From: Microcaldota archaeon
GTDB taxonomy: Archaea; Micrarchaeota; Micrarchaeia; CABMEP01
Assembly (NCBI GenBank): GCA_026413625.1
Contig: JAOAKO010000005.1
Coordinates: 1-44,570, forward strand
Direction of reading: 5' to 3'
Length of the DNA stretch: 44,570 nt
Shown here: piece by piece, positions 30,936 to 39,330 of the stretch
Position numbering within the stretch: position 1 is the stretch's first letter
How the letters are laid out: each line of letters starts with the position of its first letter
Translations under genes and position numbers: made by a program
The notes under the pieces: generated by a model
The model's database searches: none
The model's input: only the letters and a program-made list of their open reading frames with translations
What the model was told of the DNA's origin: nothing

Positions 30936-32030
30936 ATGGACATTGAAACTAAAATTGAATTGATCGCAAAGGCGCCTACTGATGAAATAATAACCGTTCA
31001 GGCACTGAGGGAACTGCTAGAAACAAATAGCAAACCCATTGCATATAATGGCTTTGAGCCCTCGGGAAAGGTGCATCTTGGAACGGGGCTTATATGTTCT
31101 TATAAAATGAAGGACTTTATTCAAGCGGGAATAAAATTCAAAGTCTATTTGGCTACATGGCACGCATGGATAAATGATAAATTGGGTGGAGACAGAGAAA
31201 TGATAAAAAAGGCTGCCCTTCATTTCAAGCATTCCTGGATTGCGTTGGGCGTTCCTGAAGATAAAATAGAGTTCATATGGCCTGATCAGCTTTACGACGA
31301 TCTGGACTATTGGGAAATTGTAGTTAAAGTTGCAAAAGAAATGACTCTTGCAAGGGGTATAAGGACCTTGGAAATCGCAGGCAGGAAAGAAAGCGAGGGG
31401 CTAAAGCTTGCTTCGCTACTCTACACTCCTATGCAGGTAGCAGACATATTTCACTTCGGAGTCCAAATCCCACAATTAGGGATGGACCAGCGAAAGGCAA
31501 ATGTGGTGGCGATGGAAGTGGGTGAAAAGATAGGTTTCTGGAAGCCCGTTCCTGTTCACCACCATCTATTACAGGGACTTGTAAAGCCCCCTGTTTGGCC
31601 ATTGCCGGCTGATCCGACTGCAAAGAAAGAAGTATTGAGCGCAGTAAAGATGTCAAAATCAAAGCCGAACACCGCAATATTTATTTACGACGAACCGGAA
31701 GAAATAAGGCAAAAAATATCAAAGGCATTCTGTCCGGAAAAGGAAGTTGAAAACAATCCTTTGATGGATCTTGCAAAATACGTTATTTTCAGAGAAAAAA
31801 ATGAGATTGTAATTGAGAGGCCTGAAAAATTCGGAGGAAAAATTGAAATCCAATCCTTTGAAGAACTCAAGAGCATTTACTCCGCAGGAAAGCTCCATCC
31901 GATGGACTTCAAGAATGCTGTCGCTGAAAGTCTGATAGAGATACTTCAGCCTGTAAGGGAATACTTTAGAAAGAATAAAGAAGCAACCGAAACAAAACAA
32001 GTCATAGAAACTGCACATATAACGAGATAG
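30936..32030 (+). CDS. tyrS: Tyrosyl-tRNA synthetase, archaeal type
   Basis: The 364-aa class I synthetase charges tRNA-Tyr. It has YNGFEPSGKVHLGTGL (HIGH-like motif), LATWHAWINDKLGGD, the tyrosine-binding LLYTPMQVADIFHFGVQIPQLGMDQRK, and the KMSKS loop AVKMSKSKPNTAIF. The length and the short C-terminal domain are typical of archaeal and eukaryotic enzymes, which recognise the C1-G72 pair seen in the tRNA-Tyr gene of this window. A TATA-like sequence is present about 40 nt upstream. It is divergent from the eL41 operon. Confidence 0.96.
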   Translation: MDIETKIELIAKAPTDEIITVQALRELLETNSKPIAYNGFEPSGKVHLGTGLICSYKMKDFIQAGIKFKVYLATWHAWINDKLGGDREMIKKAALHFKHSWIALGVPEDKIEFIWPDQLYDDLDYWEIVVKVAKEMTLARGIRTLEIAGRKESEGLKLASLLYTPMQVADIFHFGVQIPQLGMDQRKANVVAMEVGEKIGFWKPVPVHHHLLQGLVKPPVWPLPADPTAKKEVLSAVKMSKSKPNTAIFIYDEPEEIRQKISKAFCPEKEVENNPLMDLAKYVIFREKNEIVIERPEKFGGKIEIQSFEELKSIYSAGKLHPMDFKNAVAESLIEILQPVREYFRKNKEATETKQVIETAHITR

Positions 32031-32122
32031 TAATGCATCAAAGTGATAAATGATATAAAATGGTATTAAAAATTTAGATACCTTTATATCTTTTTAACCA
32101 GTAGATATTTTGTTTCAGTAAT

Positions 32123-32194
32123 GGCCGCGGTCGTCTAATGGCAGGACGGGAGGCTGTGGACCTCCAAGCAGGGGTTCGATTCCCCTCTGCGGCC
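32123..32194 (+). tRNA. tRNA-His (GTG)
   Basis: The acceptor stem is GCCGCGG with CTGCGGC, followed by discriminator C73; the base before the stem is G, the G-1 that marks tRNA-His. The anticodon arm is GGAGG-CTGTGGA-CCTCC, reading GTG. The T arm is AGGGG-TTCGATT-CCCCT. There is no intron and CCA is not encoded. A TATA-like ctttatatctt lies about 35 nt upstream. Confidence 0.95.
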
Positions 32195-32232
32195 CTCAAA
32201 ATGTTTTTAAATTCTACATTTAAACTTATTTT

Positions 32233-34989
32233 ATGCGAATATTGACTATTGAAGAAAAGAAAATAATAACCCCATTATTCAAATCGATAGTTGAAAAAAT
32301 TCCTATCGGGATAGGGGTAATAGATAAAAGCGGCGATCTCGTTCTAACAAACAAAAAAATGAAAAGAATATTCCTATATTTTGGACAAAAAACAAACTTA
32401 AACGTAAGGCTGGTAGAAGAAGAACTTTTACAAAAAATTATCAATGATATCTGGACAGGTAAAGAAAGTATTATTGACCTTGAATTTAATATCAAAGGAA
32501 TTATAAAAAATTTTAAAGCAATAACTGTGCCGATTACAAATGAAAAAAAAGAAATTTCATTTGTAATGTTAATTCTCCATGAAAGAACGAAGGAGATCCA
32601 AGATATAAAAAGGTTATCTATTGCTAAAGAAGTCATGAAGACTGCTAAATTAATCGACATCGCACTCGAAGGTAAAGAAGAAGTAGACGAAATGCTTGAG
32701 TCATTAGTAGCAGTATTTAGAAAAAATCCATACCTTGGCTGTGTTCATATTTTAAAATATGGGGAAAATCCAAAATTATATTATTACTCTTCAACTGGTC
32801 AATCTAAAAGTGAAATATTTTCATATTATAAAAAGTTTCATTTAAAAAAGGACATGTTGATTGTTCATGATATAACAAAGGGTGAATACTCACAACATAG
32901 AGAAACGACTGTTAGGTCACATTTTGGATTGATTTTAAAATTAAAATACCGGAACAAAGATTACGGAATTCTTACACTGCACTTTAAACCAGATGTTAAA
33001 CTATTTTTGGATGCGGTTAAGGCATTCAAAGAAATAGCATCAAACATATCTAAGATGATCTATAGCAAAGAAATAGAGAAGATAGAGATTGAGAGGCTTA
33101 AAGAGCTTAAAAGAATGGATATCGGTTTTAAAGCTAGCGCTGTTTGCAGATTGCTCGTAAAATATGAAAACAAAGAACCTAAAATAATTAAAGTCAATGA
33201 TGCTTTTAAGAAATTATATGGTTACTCTGAAAAAGAAGTTATAGGTAAGAATCCAAGAATATTAAAATCAGGTCTCATTCCAAAGGCAAAATATAAAGAA
33301 ATGTGGAGATCAATACTTGACAAAAACATTAGACATTGGGAAGGAGAAATAGTAAATAAAAGAAAAAACGGTGAATTAATAACTGTAAAATTGATTATAG
33401 ACACTATTTTTGAAAATGGAGAACCGAAATATTTCTTTGCAAACCACGTTGATATCACGGAACAAATGAGACTGCTACATGAAATAAACAAGCAGAATGA
33501 AAAATTGGCTGCGATTCTTAATAGCTCTTTAGATGCGATTATAGTTGGCGATAGAAAACTGAGATTTGAAATGGTTAACACGTCTTTTGAAAAAATGACC
33601 GGCTATAGTGCTTCAGAGATAATAGGAAAAGATATCCATGATTTACTTATGGCAAAGAAAGATATAAATAAAAAGAGATTGAAAAAATTCAAAAAAACAG
33701 GCAAAATCGATATATTGGGAAAGCAAGTAGAAACAGAAATAATCACTAAGGATAAAAAAATCATACCTGTGGAATTGAGCGTCAACAAATTTAAAATTGA
33801 CAACGATGAAAAGTTAGTGGCGATAATGAGAAACATTGCTGAAAGAAAAAGATTAGAAAATGAAATAATAGCAAAAGAAAAATTCTATCAAGAGATTTTT
33901 GAACATTCCGATGACGGTATTATTGTAGCTTACTATGATAGCAAAATTGGCGATTTTATAATCAAAGACATAAACAAAAGAGCATGCGAAATAAGTAAAG
34001 TTAGAAAAGAGGAGGCCATAGGTAAAGCTGCAAGAGAAATATTCAAAGGAATAGAAAAAATAGGATTATATCAAAAAGCAAGAGCTGGGATTCAGAGCGG
34101 CAAAGCTGAATACCTTCATGACGTTTTTTACAGCGATGGAAGGATATCTGGTTGGAGGGATTACTATATATTCAGATTAACAACAGATGAAGTAGTTGTA
34201 ATGTACAGAGATATTACTGAAAGAAAGGAAATGGAAAAGCTTAAGGAAAATTACAGAATAAAATTAGAGCAGGAAGTAAAAGAAAAGACACAGCAAATAA
34301 ATCAACAATTGGAACAGATTGAGCAATTGCAGAAAGCCAAGGATGAATTCATAAGAAATATGACGCATGAATTAAAAACTCCAACTTCAGTAATCTTGAC
34401 GAATTTAGAGATGCTGAAACAGATGGCGCCGATTGGCAAGGAGAAAGAGTGGCTGAAAATGATAGAAATGCTTCACAGAAATGCGGAAAGACTGAAGAAT
34501 TCGATAGACCAAATACTTAATTTAACAAGATTAAGTGCAATTCAACTCAATAAAGAGCGCATAATATTGGATGATATTGTTAATCAAGTTTACAATGATT
34601 ATTCGCCTCTAATGATGAAAAAAGGTCTTCAATTTAAAAAAGATGTCGAACCTATAGTTATAATGGCTGATAAAAACTTGTTAATATTGTTATTAAGTAA
34701 TTTAGTTTCAAATGCTATAAAATTCACAAACGAAGGAGAGATTAAACTAGAGGCAAAATCTTATGATCATACAATAATGATTGCTGTTGAAGATACTGGA
34801 ATAGGTATGACAGAAGAAGAGAGATCACATATATTTGAAAAATTCTACAAAGCAGATCCGAATTCTCCAGGCACTGGAATCGGGTTGACAATCGTAAAAG
34901 AAATAGTTGAAAAACATGGAGGAAAAATAGAGGTCAAAAGCCAAAAAGGAAAAGGAACAAGATTTGAGATTTATCTCCCAAGAGAATAA
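32233..34989 (+). CDS. Multi-PAS sensor histidine kinase
   Basis: The 918-aa sensor has no obvious membrane segment, so it probably senses a cytoplasmic signal. Order: a PAS-like domain (10-115), a GAF-like region (about 140-285), three more PAS domains (about 300-405, 415-535 and 545-670, each ending in an ITE/IAERK-type motif), a coiled coil (about 670-705), HisKA with the phospho-acceptor histidine (FIRNMTHELKTPTSV), and HATPase with NLVSNAIKF, VEDTGIGM and GTGIGLTIVKEIV. The gene looks more A+T-rich than its neighbours by eye, compatible with acquisition from elsewhere. A TATA-like tttttaaatt lies about 30 nt upstream. The response regulator follows. Confidence 0.93.
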   Translation: MRILTIEEKKIITPLFKSIVEKIPIGIGVIDKSGDLVLTNKKMKRIFLYFGQKTNLNVRLVEEELLQKIINDIWTGKESIIDLEFNIKGIIKNFKAITVPITNEKKEISFVMLILHERTKEIQDIKRLSIAKEVMKTAKLIDIALEGKEEVDEMLESLVAVFRKNPYLGCVHILKYGENPKLYYYSSTGQSKSEIFSYYKKFHLKKDMLIVHDITKGEYSQHRETTVRSHFGLILKLKYRNKDYGILTLHFKPDVKLFLDAVKAFKEIASNISKMIYSKEIEKIEIERLKELKRMDIGFKASAVCRLLVKYENKEPKIIKVNDAFKKLYGYSEKEVIGKNPRILKSGLIPKAKYKEMWRSILDKNIRHWEGEIVNKRKNGELITVKLIIDTIFENGEPKYFFANHVDITEQMRLLHEINKQNEKLAAILNSSLDAIIVGDRKLRFEMVNTSFEKMTGYSASEIIGKDIHDLLMAKKDINKKRLKKFKKTGKIDILGKQVETEIITKDKKIIPVELSVNKFKIDNDEKLVAIMRNIAERKRLENEIIAKEKFYQEIFEHSDDGIIVAYYDSKIGDFIIKDINKRACEISKVRKEEAIGKAAREIFKGIEKIGLYQKARAGIQSGKAEYLHDVFYSDGRISGWRDYYIFRLTTDEVVVMYRDITERKEMEKLKENYRIKLEQEVKEKTQQINQQLEQIEQLQKAKDEFIRNMTHELKTPTSVILTNLEMLKQMAPIGKEKEWLKMIEMLHRNAERLKNSIDQILNLTRLSAIQLNKERIILDDIVNQVYNDYSPLMMKKGLQFKKDVEPIVIMADKNLLILLLSNLVSNAIKFTNEGEIKLEAKSYDHTIMIAVEDTGIGMTEEERSHIFEKFYKADPNSPGTGIGLTIVKEIVEKHGGKIEVKSQKGKGTRFEIYLPRE

Positions 34990-35006
34990 AAACAAATGGT
35001 GGTTTT

Positions 35007-35366
35007 ATGAAGAAGATATTGATTATAGAAGATGAAGCAGATGTAGCCGAGAGTATTAAAATGTTACTTGAAATGAACGGCTATAAAGCGGATTACAACC
35101 TAAATCCAAAGGCTGCGATCAAAAAAGCAAAAGGATATGATCTGATATTATTGGACATCATGATGCCAGTAATGTCTGGAAGAGAGGTGCTAGCGGAATT
35201 CAAAAAAATGAAATTAAAGGTTCCAGTCTTGGTTGTAACTGCGGTTGGAATGCCGTTTGAAGTGGAAAGAGAGCTGAGCGCAAAATATTTTCCGGTAAGA
35301 GTTCTTCCAAAGACTTCCATTCATACTGATTTGATAAAAGAAATCAAAAAAATTCTAAAAGAGTGA
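35007..35366 (+). CDS. Response regulator, receiver domain only
   Basis: The 119-aa protein is a CheY-like receiver with no output domain. It has IIEDEADVAES (acidic pocket), the phospho-acceptor aspartate in LLDIMMPVMSG, VVTAVG (Thr switch) and VLPKTS (conserved Lys). The start has ggtggttttATG, 17 nt after the kinase gene, so the two form a two-component pair. With no DNA-binding domain, it must act by protein contact or phosphorelay. It converges directly with the ferritin-like gene. Confidence 0.95.
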   Translation: MKKILIIEDEADVAESIKMLLEMNGYKADYNLNPKAAIKKAKGYDLILLDIMMPVMSGREVLAEFKKMKLKVPVLVVTAVGMPFEVERELSAKYFPVRVLPKTSIHTDLIKEIKKILKE

Positions 35367-35651
35367 TTACTCTCCGACTTCCTTTCTAACTTCTTCTTTT
35401 CCTTTTTCAAGCTCCTCGACTTGCTCCCTATCCCTATTGAGAAGCAGCCTTTGGAACTCTCCAACGTGCGTTTTTTCTTCTTTTGCGATATCAAGAAGCA
35501 TCTTCTTGATGTTCTTGTCCTGGGCCAACGCGGCCATCTGCTCGTATAGATTTATTGCATCCAGTTCCGCGATAATCCCTGCCCTCAAAATCTCTTTATC
35601 TATATATTTCTTGTCAACCTTTTCCAGCTTAGTCGGTATCTCTGACATCAT
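35367..35651 (-). CDS. Ferritin-like (encapsulin-cargo/rubrerythrin-type) protein
   Basis: The start is placed at ATG 35651 (or the next ATG at 35648), after gggtgagttat; the ORF track used a GTG inside that site. The 94-aa protein has the two-helix half-ferritin pattern: ILRAGIIAELDAINLYEQMAA and LLDIAKEEKTHVGEFQRLLL, giving the ExxxxxxYE and ExxH metal ligands. An acidic tail follows (EQVEELEKGKEEV). This resembles ferritin-like proteins packaged in, or fused to, encapsulins, which oxidise iron as oligomers. No encapsulin shell gene is visible nearby. It lies about 30 nt after an unrecognised gene on the same strand. Confidence 0.8.
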   Translation of the reverse strand: MMSEIPTKLEKVDKKYIDKEILRAGIIAELDAINLYEQMAALAQDKNIKKMLLDIAKEEKTHVGEFQRLLLNRDREQVEELEKGKEEVRKEVGE

Positions 35652-35680
35652 ATAACTCACCCATTAACCTAATGCGTTGC

Positions 35681-36409
35681 TTAAACCCTCCTTAAAAGAG
35701 ACGCCTCCATTGCCCTTGCCTTCTCGCCGCTGTAAATATGGGGCGCATCCTTCTCCAGATCGTAAACGACTATGTAATTTGATTTTCTCTCTGCCAATTC
35801 CTCCTCGTCAAACACCCCTCCGTAAAGTGCAGAATGGAACTCTTCCGGTGACATGAGGGCTGCTTCCTGTTTTTTCTTATAAATTCTTTTGCCGATTTCT
35901 TCAAAAAGCTCGTCTTTGAAAAGACTTAATGAAGTGGGCATAATGTCGTCAAATTGAATCGATTTTTCAGAAATAAATTTCTGAACGATTGAATGCTGAT
36001 CTTTTGCAGTCGCTTCCAAGATTTTTGAAAGGAAAAATAGCCTTGCGACTTCACTGCTTTGAGAAACAATTATCGAATACACCTTGTATAGCGTTTCGTT
36101 TGAAAGAGAGGAAAACGAAAGAGAATTTAAGTCATTCAATGAGACCTTTGCGGACTCATACGATTTGTGCGATTCGGAAACGAAATTTTTCAGCAATTGT
36201 TGCGCTGCTTCGTTTGACTGTGGCAGGTTTGAAGAGAATTTTTCTACATCTTTTCCCAAGATAAAAAGCTCTGCTTCGTATGACTTTACAAATGATATGG
36301 GGTTTGGCTGATAGAATCCCTTTGGCATTTTTCTTGCTGCAATTGTTAAAGCCCAGAGCTGCGAAACTGAAATATTTGAAAATTTTATTAATCTTACAAA
36401 GTCGCCCAT
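35681..36409 (-). CDS. Unrecognised helical protein (242 aa)
   Basis: The start is ATG 36409, preceded by ggagggtcat. I do not recognise the family. The protein looks soluble and mostly helical (FVSESHKSYESAKVSLNDL, LYKVYSIIVSQSSEVARLF), with a C-terminal segment EEELAERKSNYIVVYDLEKD and ending EASLLRRV. It shares an operon with the ferritin-like protein. An inverted repeat lies about 40 nt upstream. A role in oxidative or iron stress would be guilt by association only. Confidence 0.6.
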   Translation of the reverse strand: MGDFVRLIKFSNISVSQLWALTIAARKMPKGFYQPNPISFVKSYEAELFILGKDVEKFSSNLPQSNEAAQQLLKNFVSESHKSYESAKVSLNDLNSLSFSSLSNETLYKVYSIIVSQSSEVARLFFLSKILEATAKDQHSIVQKFISEKSIQFDDIMPTSLSLFKDELFEEIGKRIYKKKQEAALMSPEEFHSALYGGVFDEEELAERKSNYIVVYDLEKDAPHIYSGEKARAMEASLLRRV

Positions 36410-36450
36410 ATGACCCTCCAAAAAAATTAGTCTGCCAAAGATTATAAATA

Positions 36451-36476
36451 TTATATCAATATATAGATTGATATAA
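36451..36476. promoter_or_regulatory. 10-bp inverted repeat between divergent genes (candidate operator)
   Basis: TTATATCAAT-atatag-ATTGATATAA is a perfect inverted repeat with 10-bp arms. It lies between the minus-strand 242-aa gene/ferritin operon and the plus-strand EF-like gene, overlapping likely TATA sequences for both. A partial third copy (ATTGATCTAAT) occurs at about 36514. Confidence 0.5.
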
Positions 36477-36553
36477 AAGAAGACTCATGGTCAGACTCCG
36501 AGATGTTTTTTATATTGATCTAATTTCAGGATAACAATTTATAGGGTGTATTA

Positions 36554-37483
36554 ATGAAAAGCGTTAATGTCATTGTTTTGGGAGACAACGAATTTGCAAA
36601 AGAACTTGGAAAAAAGGGGACGGTAACTGATTTCACGATTTACAACTACAAGGGGAGCGACATGCAGGGGGGAGAGCTTACTGCAACGTTCCTAGTCCCG
36701 ACCTCCTACCCGGACAAACTGCAGTCGCTTACCCACTGTTTGGCAATGGCTGATGCGGCAATTCTTGTTGTCAAAAAGCTGGATAGAGAATTGGGGGAGT
36801 TTATAATCGCTCTTGATTTGCTAGGAATAAATAAGGGACTGATTATATTTGACGAATATGTTGAAAAGGACAAATTCGTTAATATGGTAAGAGGAACTGT
36901 TCTTGAATCATTCATAATAGTAGATAAGTCGCCTGCCGAGGTATATCCAAGACTTGCAAAGATGGAAATTAAAAAACCGGAAATAGAGCATGTCGTAATA
37001 GATGCTGCTTTTGATGTAAAAAGCGTTGGAACTGTTGTGCTTGGAGTGGCAAGGGGAAGCGTGAACGTCCATGATGAATTTGGAATCTACCCGGGGGGCA
37101 AAAAAGTAACGGTCAGATCGATACAGGTGCACGACAAAGACGTAAAATCTGCAGAGACTGGAGAGAGAGTAGGCCTTGCTTTGAAGGGAGTAAGCGTGGA
37201 GGAAGTGGAAAGAGGCCATTTGTTTTCTAAGCAGGAAATAAAATCAGCAAAAGAAATAGAGGGAAGTTTCACTAAAAACAAATATTACACAGAAGAAATA
37301 AAGGAAAACAGCAAGGTATTCCTTGCTGCCCATTTGCAGTATAGACAAGTAGATGTCGTCTCTAATTCAGAAGGAAAAATAAGATTGAAATCTGAAAAAG
37401 AAATCGCATTGATTCCTGGGAATGAATATCTTATTCTCAAGCCTGAGGCAAAGGTGAGAATAGTAGGAAAAATTAAAATTTAA
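36554..37483 (+). CDS. EF-Tu/SelB-like protein with degenerate GTPase domain
   Basis: The 309-aa protein has the layout of a translation factor of the EF-Tu/SelB family: a G-domain-like half (1-145) and a beta-barrel domain 2 (about 150-230, DVKSVGTVVLGVARGSVNVHDEF, then GERVGLALKGVSVEEVERGHLF). A third domain follows. The GTP-binding motifs are lost: LGDNEFAKELGKKGT stands where GxxxxGKS is expected, and no NKxD is present (FDEYVEKDK instead). It cannot bind GTP in the usual way. It may bind tRNA, or be a structural or regulatory relic; the role is not known to me. The start has a weak gggtgtatta site. Confidence 0.7.
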   Translation: MKSVNVIVLGDNEFAKELGKKGTVTDFTIYNYKGSDMQGGELTATFLVPTSYPDKLQSLTHCLAMADAAILVVKKLDRELGEFIIALDLLGINKGLIIFDEYVEKDKFVNMVRGTVLESFIIVDKSPAEVYPRLAKMEIKKPEIEHVVIDAAFDVKSVGTVVLGVARGSVNVHDEFGIYPGGKKVTVRSIQVHDKDVKSAETGERVGLALKGVSVEEVERGHLFSKQEIKSAKEIEGSFTKNKYYTEEIKENSKVFLAAHLQYRQVDVVSNSEGKIRLKSEKEIALIPGNEYLILKPEAKVRIVGKIKI

Positions 37484-37567
37484 TTTCTGATTTTAGCCAC
37501 CTCCTTGACTTAAACGATAGATATAAATATCAAAATATCGTATAGTTTAATGTCTTTGGTGGATTCA

Positions 37568-38710
37568 ATGGCGGTTTATCGTAGGAAAAAAAGAAAAGTA
37601 AAAGCCTCGAAGCAAGAAACAAATCCTAAATTCAAAGAAATGATAAAAGTCGAAACTAAGATAATAGATCCGCGAAAGCTCCGTTCTCATGAATACAGGC
37701 AATTCATATCTGAAGTAGGGGACATGATCAACAAGGGAGAAGTCATTGTTTTTCCAACGGAAACGGTTTATGGATTGGGCGCGAATGCGTTTGATTCTAG
37801 AGCTGTTTCAAAAATATTTGAGATCAAAAACAGGCCCAAAGACAACCCTTTGATTGTTCACATTTCTTCCAAAGACATGCTTAGCTACCTGGCAAGAGAA
37901 ATAAATAGCGATGCTGAAAAACTCGCAGAAAAATTCTGGCCCGGACCGTTAACTTTAATATTAAAGAAAAATCCGATAATGCCGGACGTCACCACTGCCG
38001 GATTGGACACTGTTGCAATAAGAATGCCAAACAATTCGATTGCGCTAGACATAATAAAGGTAAGCAGTGTTCCAATTGCGGCCCCCTCCGCGAACATATC
38101 TGGCAGACCAAGCTCTACTACTGCGATGGACGCTTTCTCAGACTTAAACGGGAAAGTACCTCTTATAATAGATGGCGGACAATGCAAAATAGGAATAGAA
38201 TCGACTGTTATCAACATGACAACCGAACCGTATACAATAGTAAGGGAAGGATATATAACAAAAGAAGAAATAGAAGAAACCTTAGAAAAGAAGATAAACG
38301 AATGCAAAGAAAAAAGTTGCGAAAAACCGATATCGCCAGGTATGAAATATAAGCATTATTCCCCGAATGCGGAGGTACTTTTGGCTAGGCGAAAGGACGG
38401 CAGGATGAAAACAATAATAAACATTGTATTTGAGGCGGAGAAAATCGCAAGCCAAGGAAAAAAAATAGAGCTAGTTTTTTCGGAACAGATACCTGAAAAA
38501 ATGAAAAAAGAGTTTGAAAAATTAGGTACGATTGTCGAATTTAAGAACAACATTGAAATGGCGCATTCATTTTTCAAAGTTCTTAGGAATGCAGATAAAA
38601 AAGGAATTGACGTAATAATAATCGAGGGAGTTTATGAGATTGGAATAGGTAGGGCGATAATGGAAAGAATAGAAAAGGCTGCCGATGGAGAGATAAACGG
38701 AATTTTTTAA
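37568..38710 (+). CDS. sua5: Threonylcarbamoyl-AMP synthase Sua5 (YrdC domain)
   Basis: The protein makes threonylcarbamoyl-AMP from threonine, bicarbonate and ATP, the first step of t6A synthesis used by Kae1. The YrdC domain (about 45-245) has KGEVIVFPTETVYGLGANA, KNRPKDNPLIVHI, WPGPLTLIL, RMPNN, PIAAPSANISGRPSSTTA and ESTVINM. The linker SPGMKYKHYSP leads into a C-terminal Sua5 domain, typical of the long form. Start choice: ATG 37568 has ggtggattca before it; the upstream ATG at 37550 is about 26 nt from a TATA box and could be used leaderless. The N-terminus is extended and very basic (YRRKKRKVKAS). Confidence 0.95.
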   Translation: MAVYRRKKRKVKASKQETNPKFKEMIKVETKIIDPRKLRSHEYRQFISEVGDMINKGEVIVFPTETVYGLGANAFDSRAVSKIFEIKNRPKDNPLIVHISSKDMLSYLAREINSDAEKLAEKFWPGPLTLILKKNPIMPDVTTAGLDTVAIRMPNNSIALDIIKVSSVPIAAPSANISGRPSSTTAMDAFSDLNGKVPLIIDGGQCKIGIESTVINMTTEPYTIVREGYITKEEIEETLEKKINECKEKSCEKPISPGMKYKHYSPNAEVLLARRKDGRMKTIINIVFEAEKIASQGKKIELVFSEQIPEKMKKEFEKLGTIVEFKNNIEMAHSFFKVLRNADKKGIDVIIIEGVYEIGIGRAIMERIEKAADGEINGIF

Positions 38711-38740
38711 TCGACCTTTTACTTTCTGTTCCAATTAAAC

Positions 38741-39028
38741 TCAATGCAATTTATTTGATTCAATCCTAATTTGTTTTCCAGTTGTTATTGCAAGAGCGAT
38801 CTTTTTCCTTGCAGAAGAAAGCAAGCGATTGAAAGTAGGCTGTGAAATCCACATTCTATTTGCTGCCTGCTTTTGAGTGAGGCCGTTCAATTCTCCAAGG
38901 CGTAAAGCCTCAAACTCATCGAGAGTCAAAACCACTTCGTCTAAATGCGTAATTTTGCTTCCAAACGGCTTGAAAATTCTTGCTTTAGGAATGGAACCGA
39001 TTTTTCTATATTTTATTTTTTTCGGCAT
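38741..39028 (-). CDS. DUF134 (UPF0251) family DNA-binding protein
   Basis: The start is ATG 39028, preceded by gtgaggatt. The 95-aa protein carries the family pattern: KARIFKPFGSKITHLDEVVLTLDEFEALRL, then a sigma-70-region-4-like helix-turn-helix (LNGLTQKQAANRMWISQPTFNRLLSSARKKIA), and a short end GKQIRIES. Members are predicted transcription regulators, often near redox or metal genes in archaea and bacteria. It is divergent from ftsZ1 across an intergenic region with two identical palindromes (39088-39144), possible binding sites for it. Confidence 0.88.
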   Translation of the reverse strand: MPKKIKYRKIGSIPKARIFKPFGSKITHLDEVVLTLDEFEALRLGELNGLTQKQAANRMWISQPTFNRLLSSARKKIALAITTGKQIRIESNKLH

Positions 39029-39087
39029 AATCCTCACAGAGTATATATTTTAGCATTTTAATGACGGGCACAATATTTGAGTTTTAA

Positions 39088-39101
39088 TGAATTATAATTC
39101 A
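39088..39101. promoter_or_regulatory. Palindrome TGAATTATAATTCA, copy 1
   Basis: A perfect 14-bp palindrome, 16 bp if the flanking A/T pair is counted. An identical 14-bp core recurs at 39131-39144, with centres 43 bp apart, about four turns of DNA. This spacing puts both sites on the same face, as for a cooperative dimeric repressor. It lies between the DUF134 gene and ftsZ1. Confidence 0.55.
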
Positions 39102-39130
39102 TAATTTTTTTCAAATATATCGATATAATT

Positions 39131-39144
39131 TGAATTATAATTCA
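39131..39144. promoter_or_regulatory. Palindrome TGAATTATAATTCA, copy 2
   Basis: Second identical 14-bp palindrome, extended to 16 bp by a T/A pair. It lies about 145 nt upstream of the ftsZ1 TATA element and about 100 nt upstream of the DUF134 start. Distance favours control of the DUF134 gene or an upstream role for ftsZ1. Confidence 0.55.
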
Positions 39145-39330
39145 ATATTTTTAAAACTTTCACTTTTACTTTTGAGCCGGCAAAAAAACAAAAATTTTCC
39201 AAATCCACAAAAATGTGTCATTTTCTCTGTGTAAAATCGAAAAATTTCTAGAAAATTCACGTCGGAGGAAAAAGAAAAAAAGAAACCTATTTAAATATTA
39301 TATATTAATAGCAATATTGAGGCGATTGTA

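Larger units (their letters stand above)
39038..39330. promoter_or_regulatory. Regulatory intergenic region upstream of ftsZ1
   Basis: This 293-nt gap has no credible gene. It contains the two 14-bp palindromes listed separately, a purine-rich gaggaaaaagaaaaaaagaaa followed by the TATA element tatttaaatatta (39288-39300), and the ribosome site gaggcgattgta just before the ftsZ1 ATG. The spacing predicts a transcription start a few nucleotides before that site. Confidence 0.6.
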
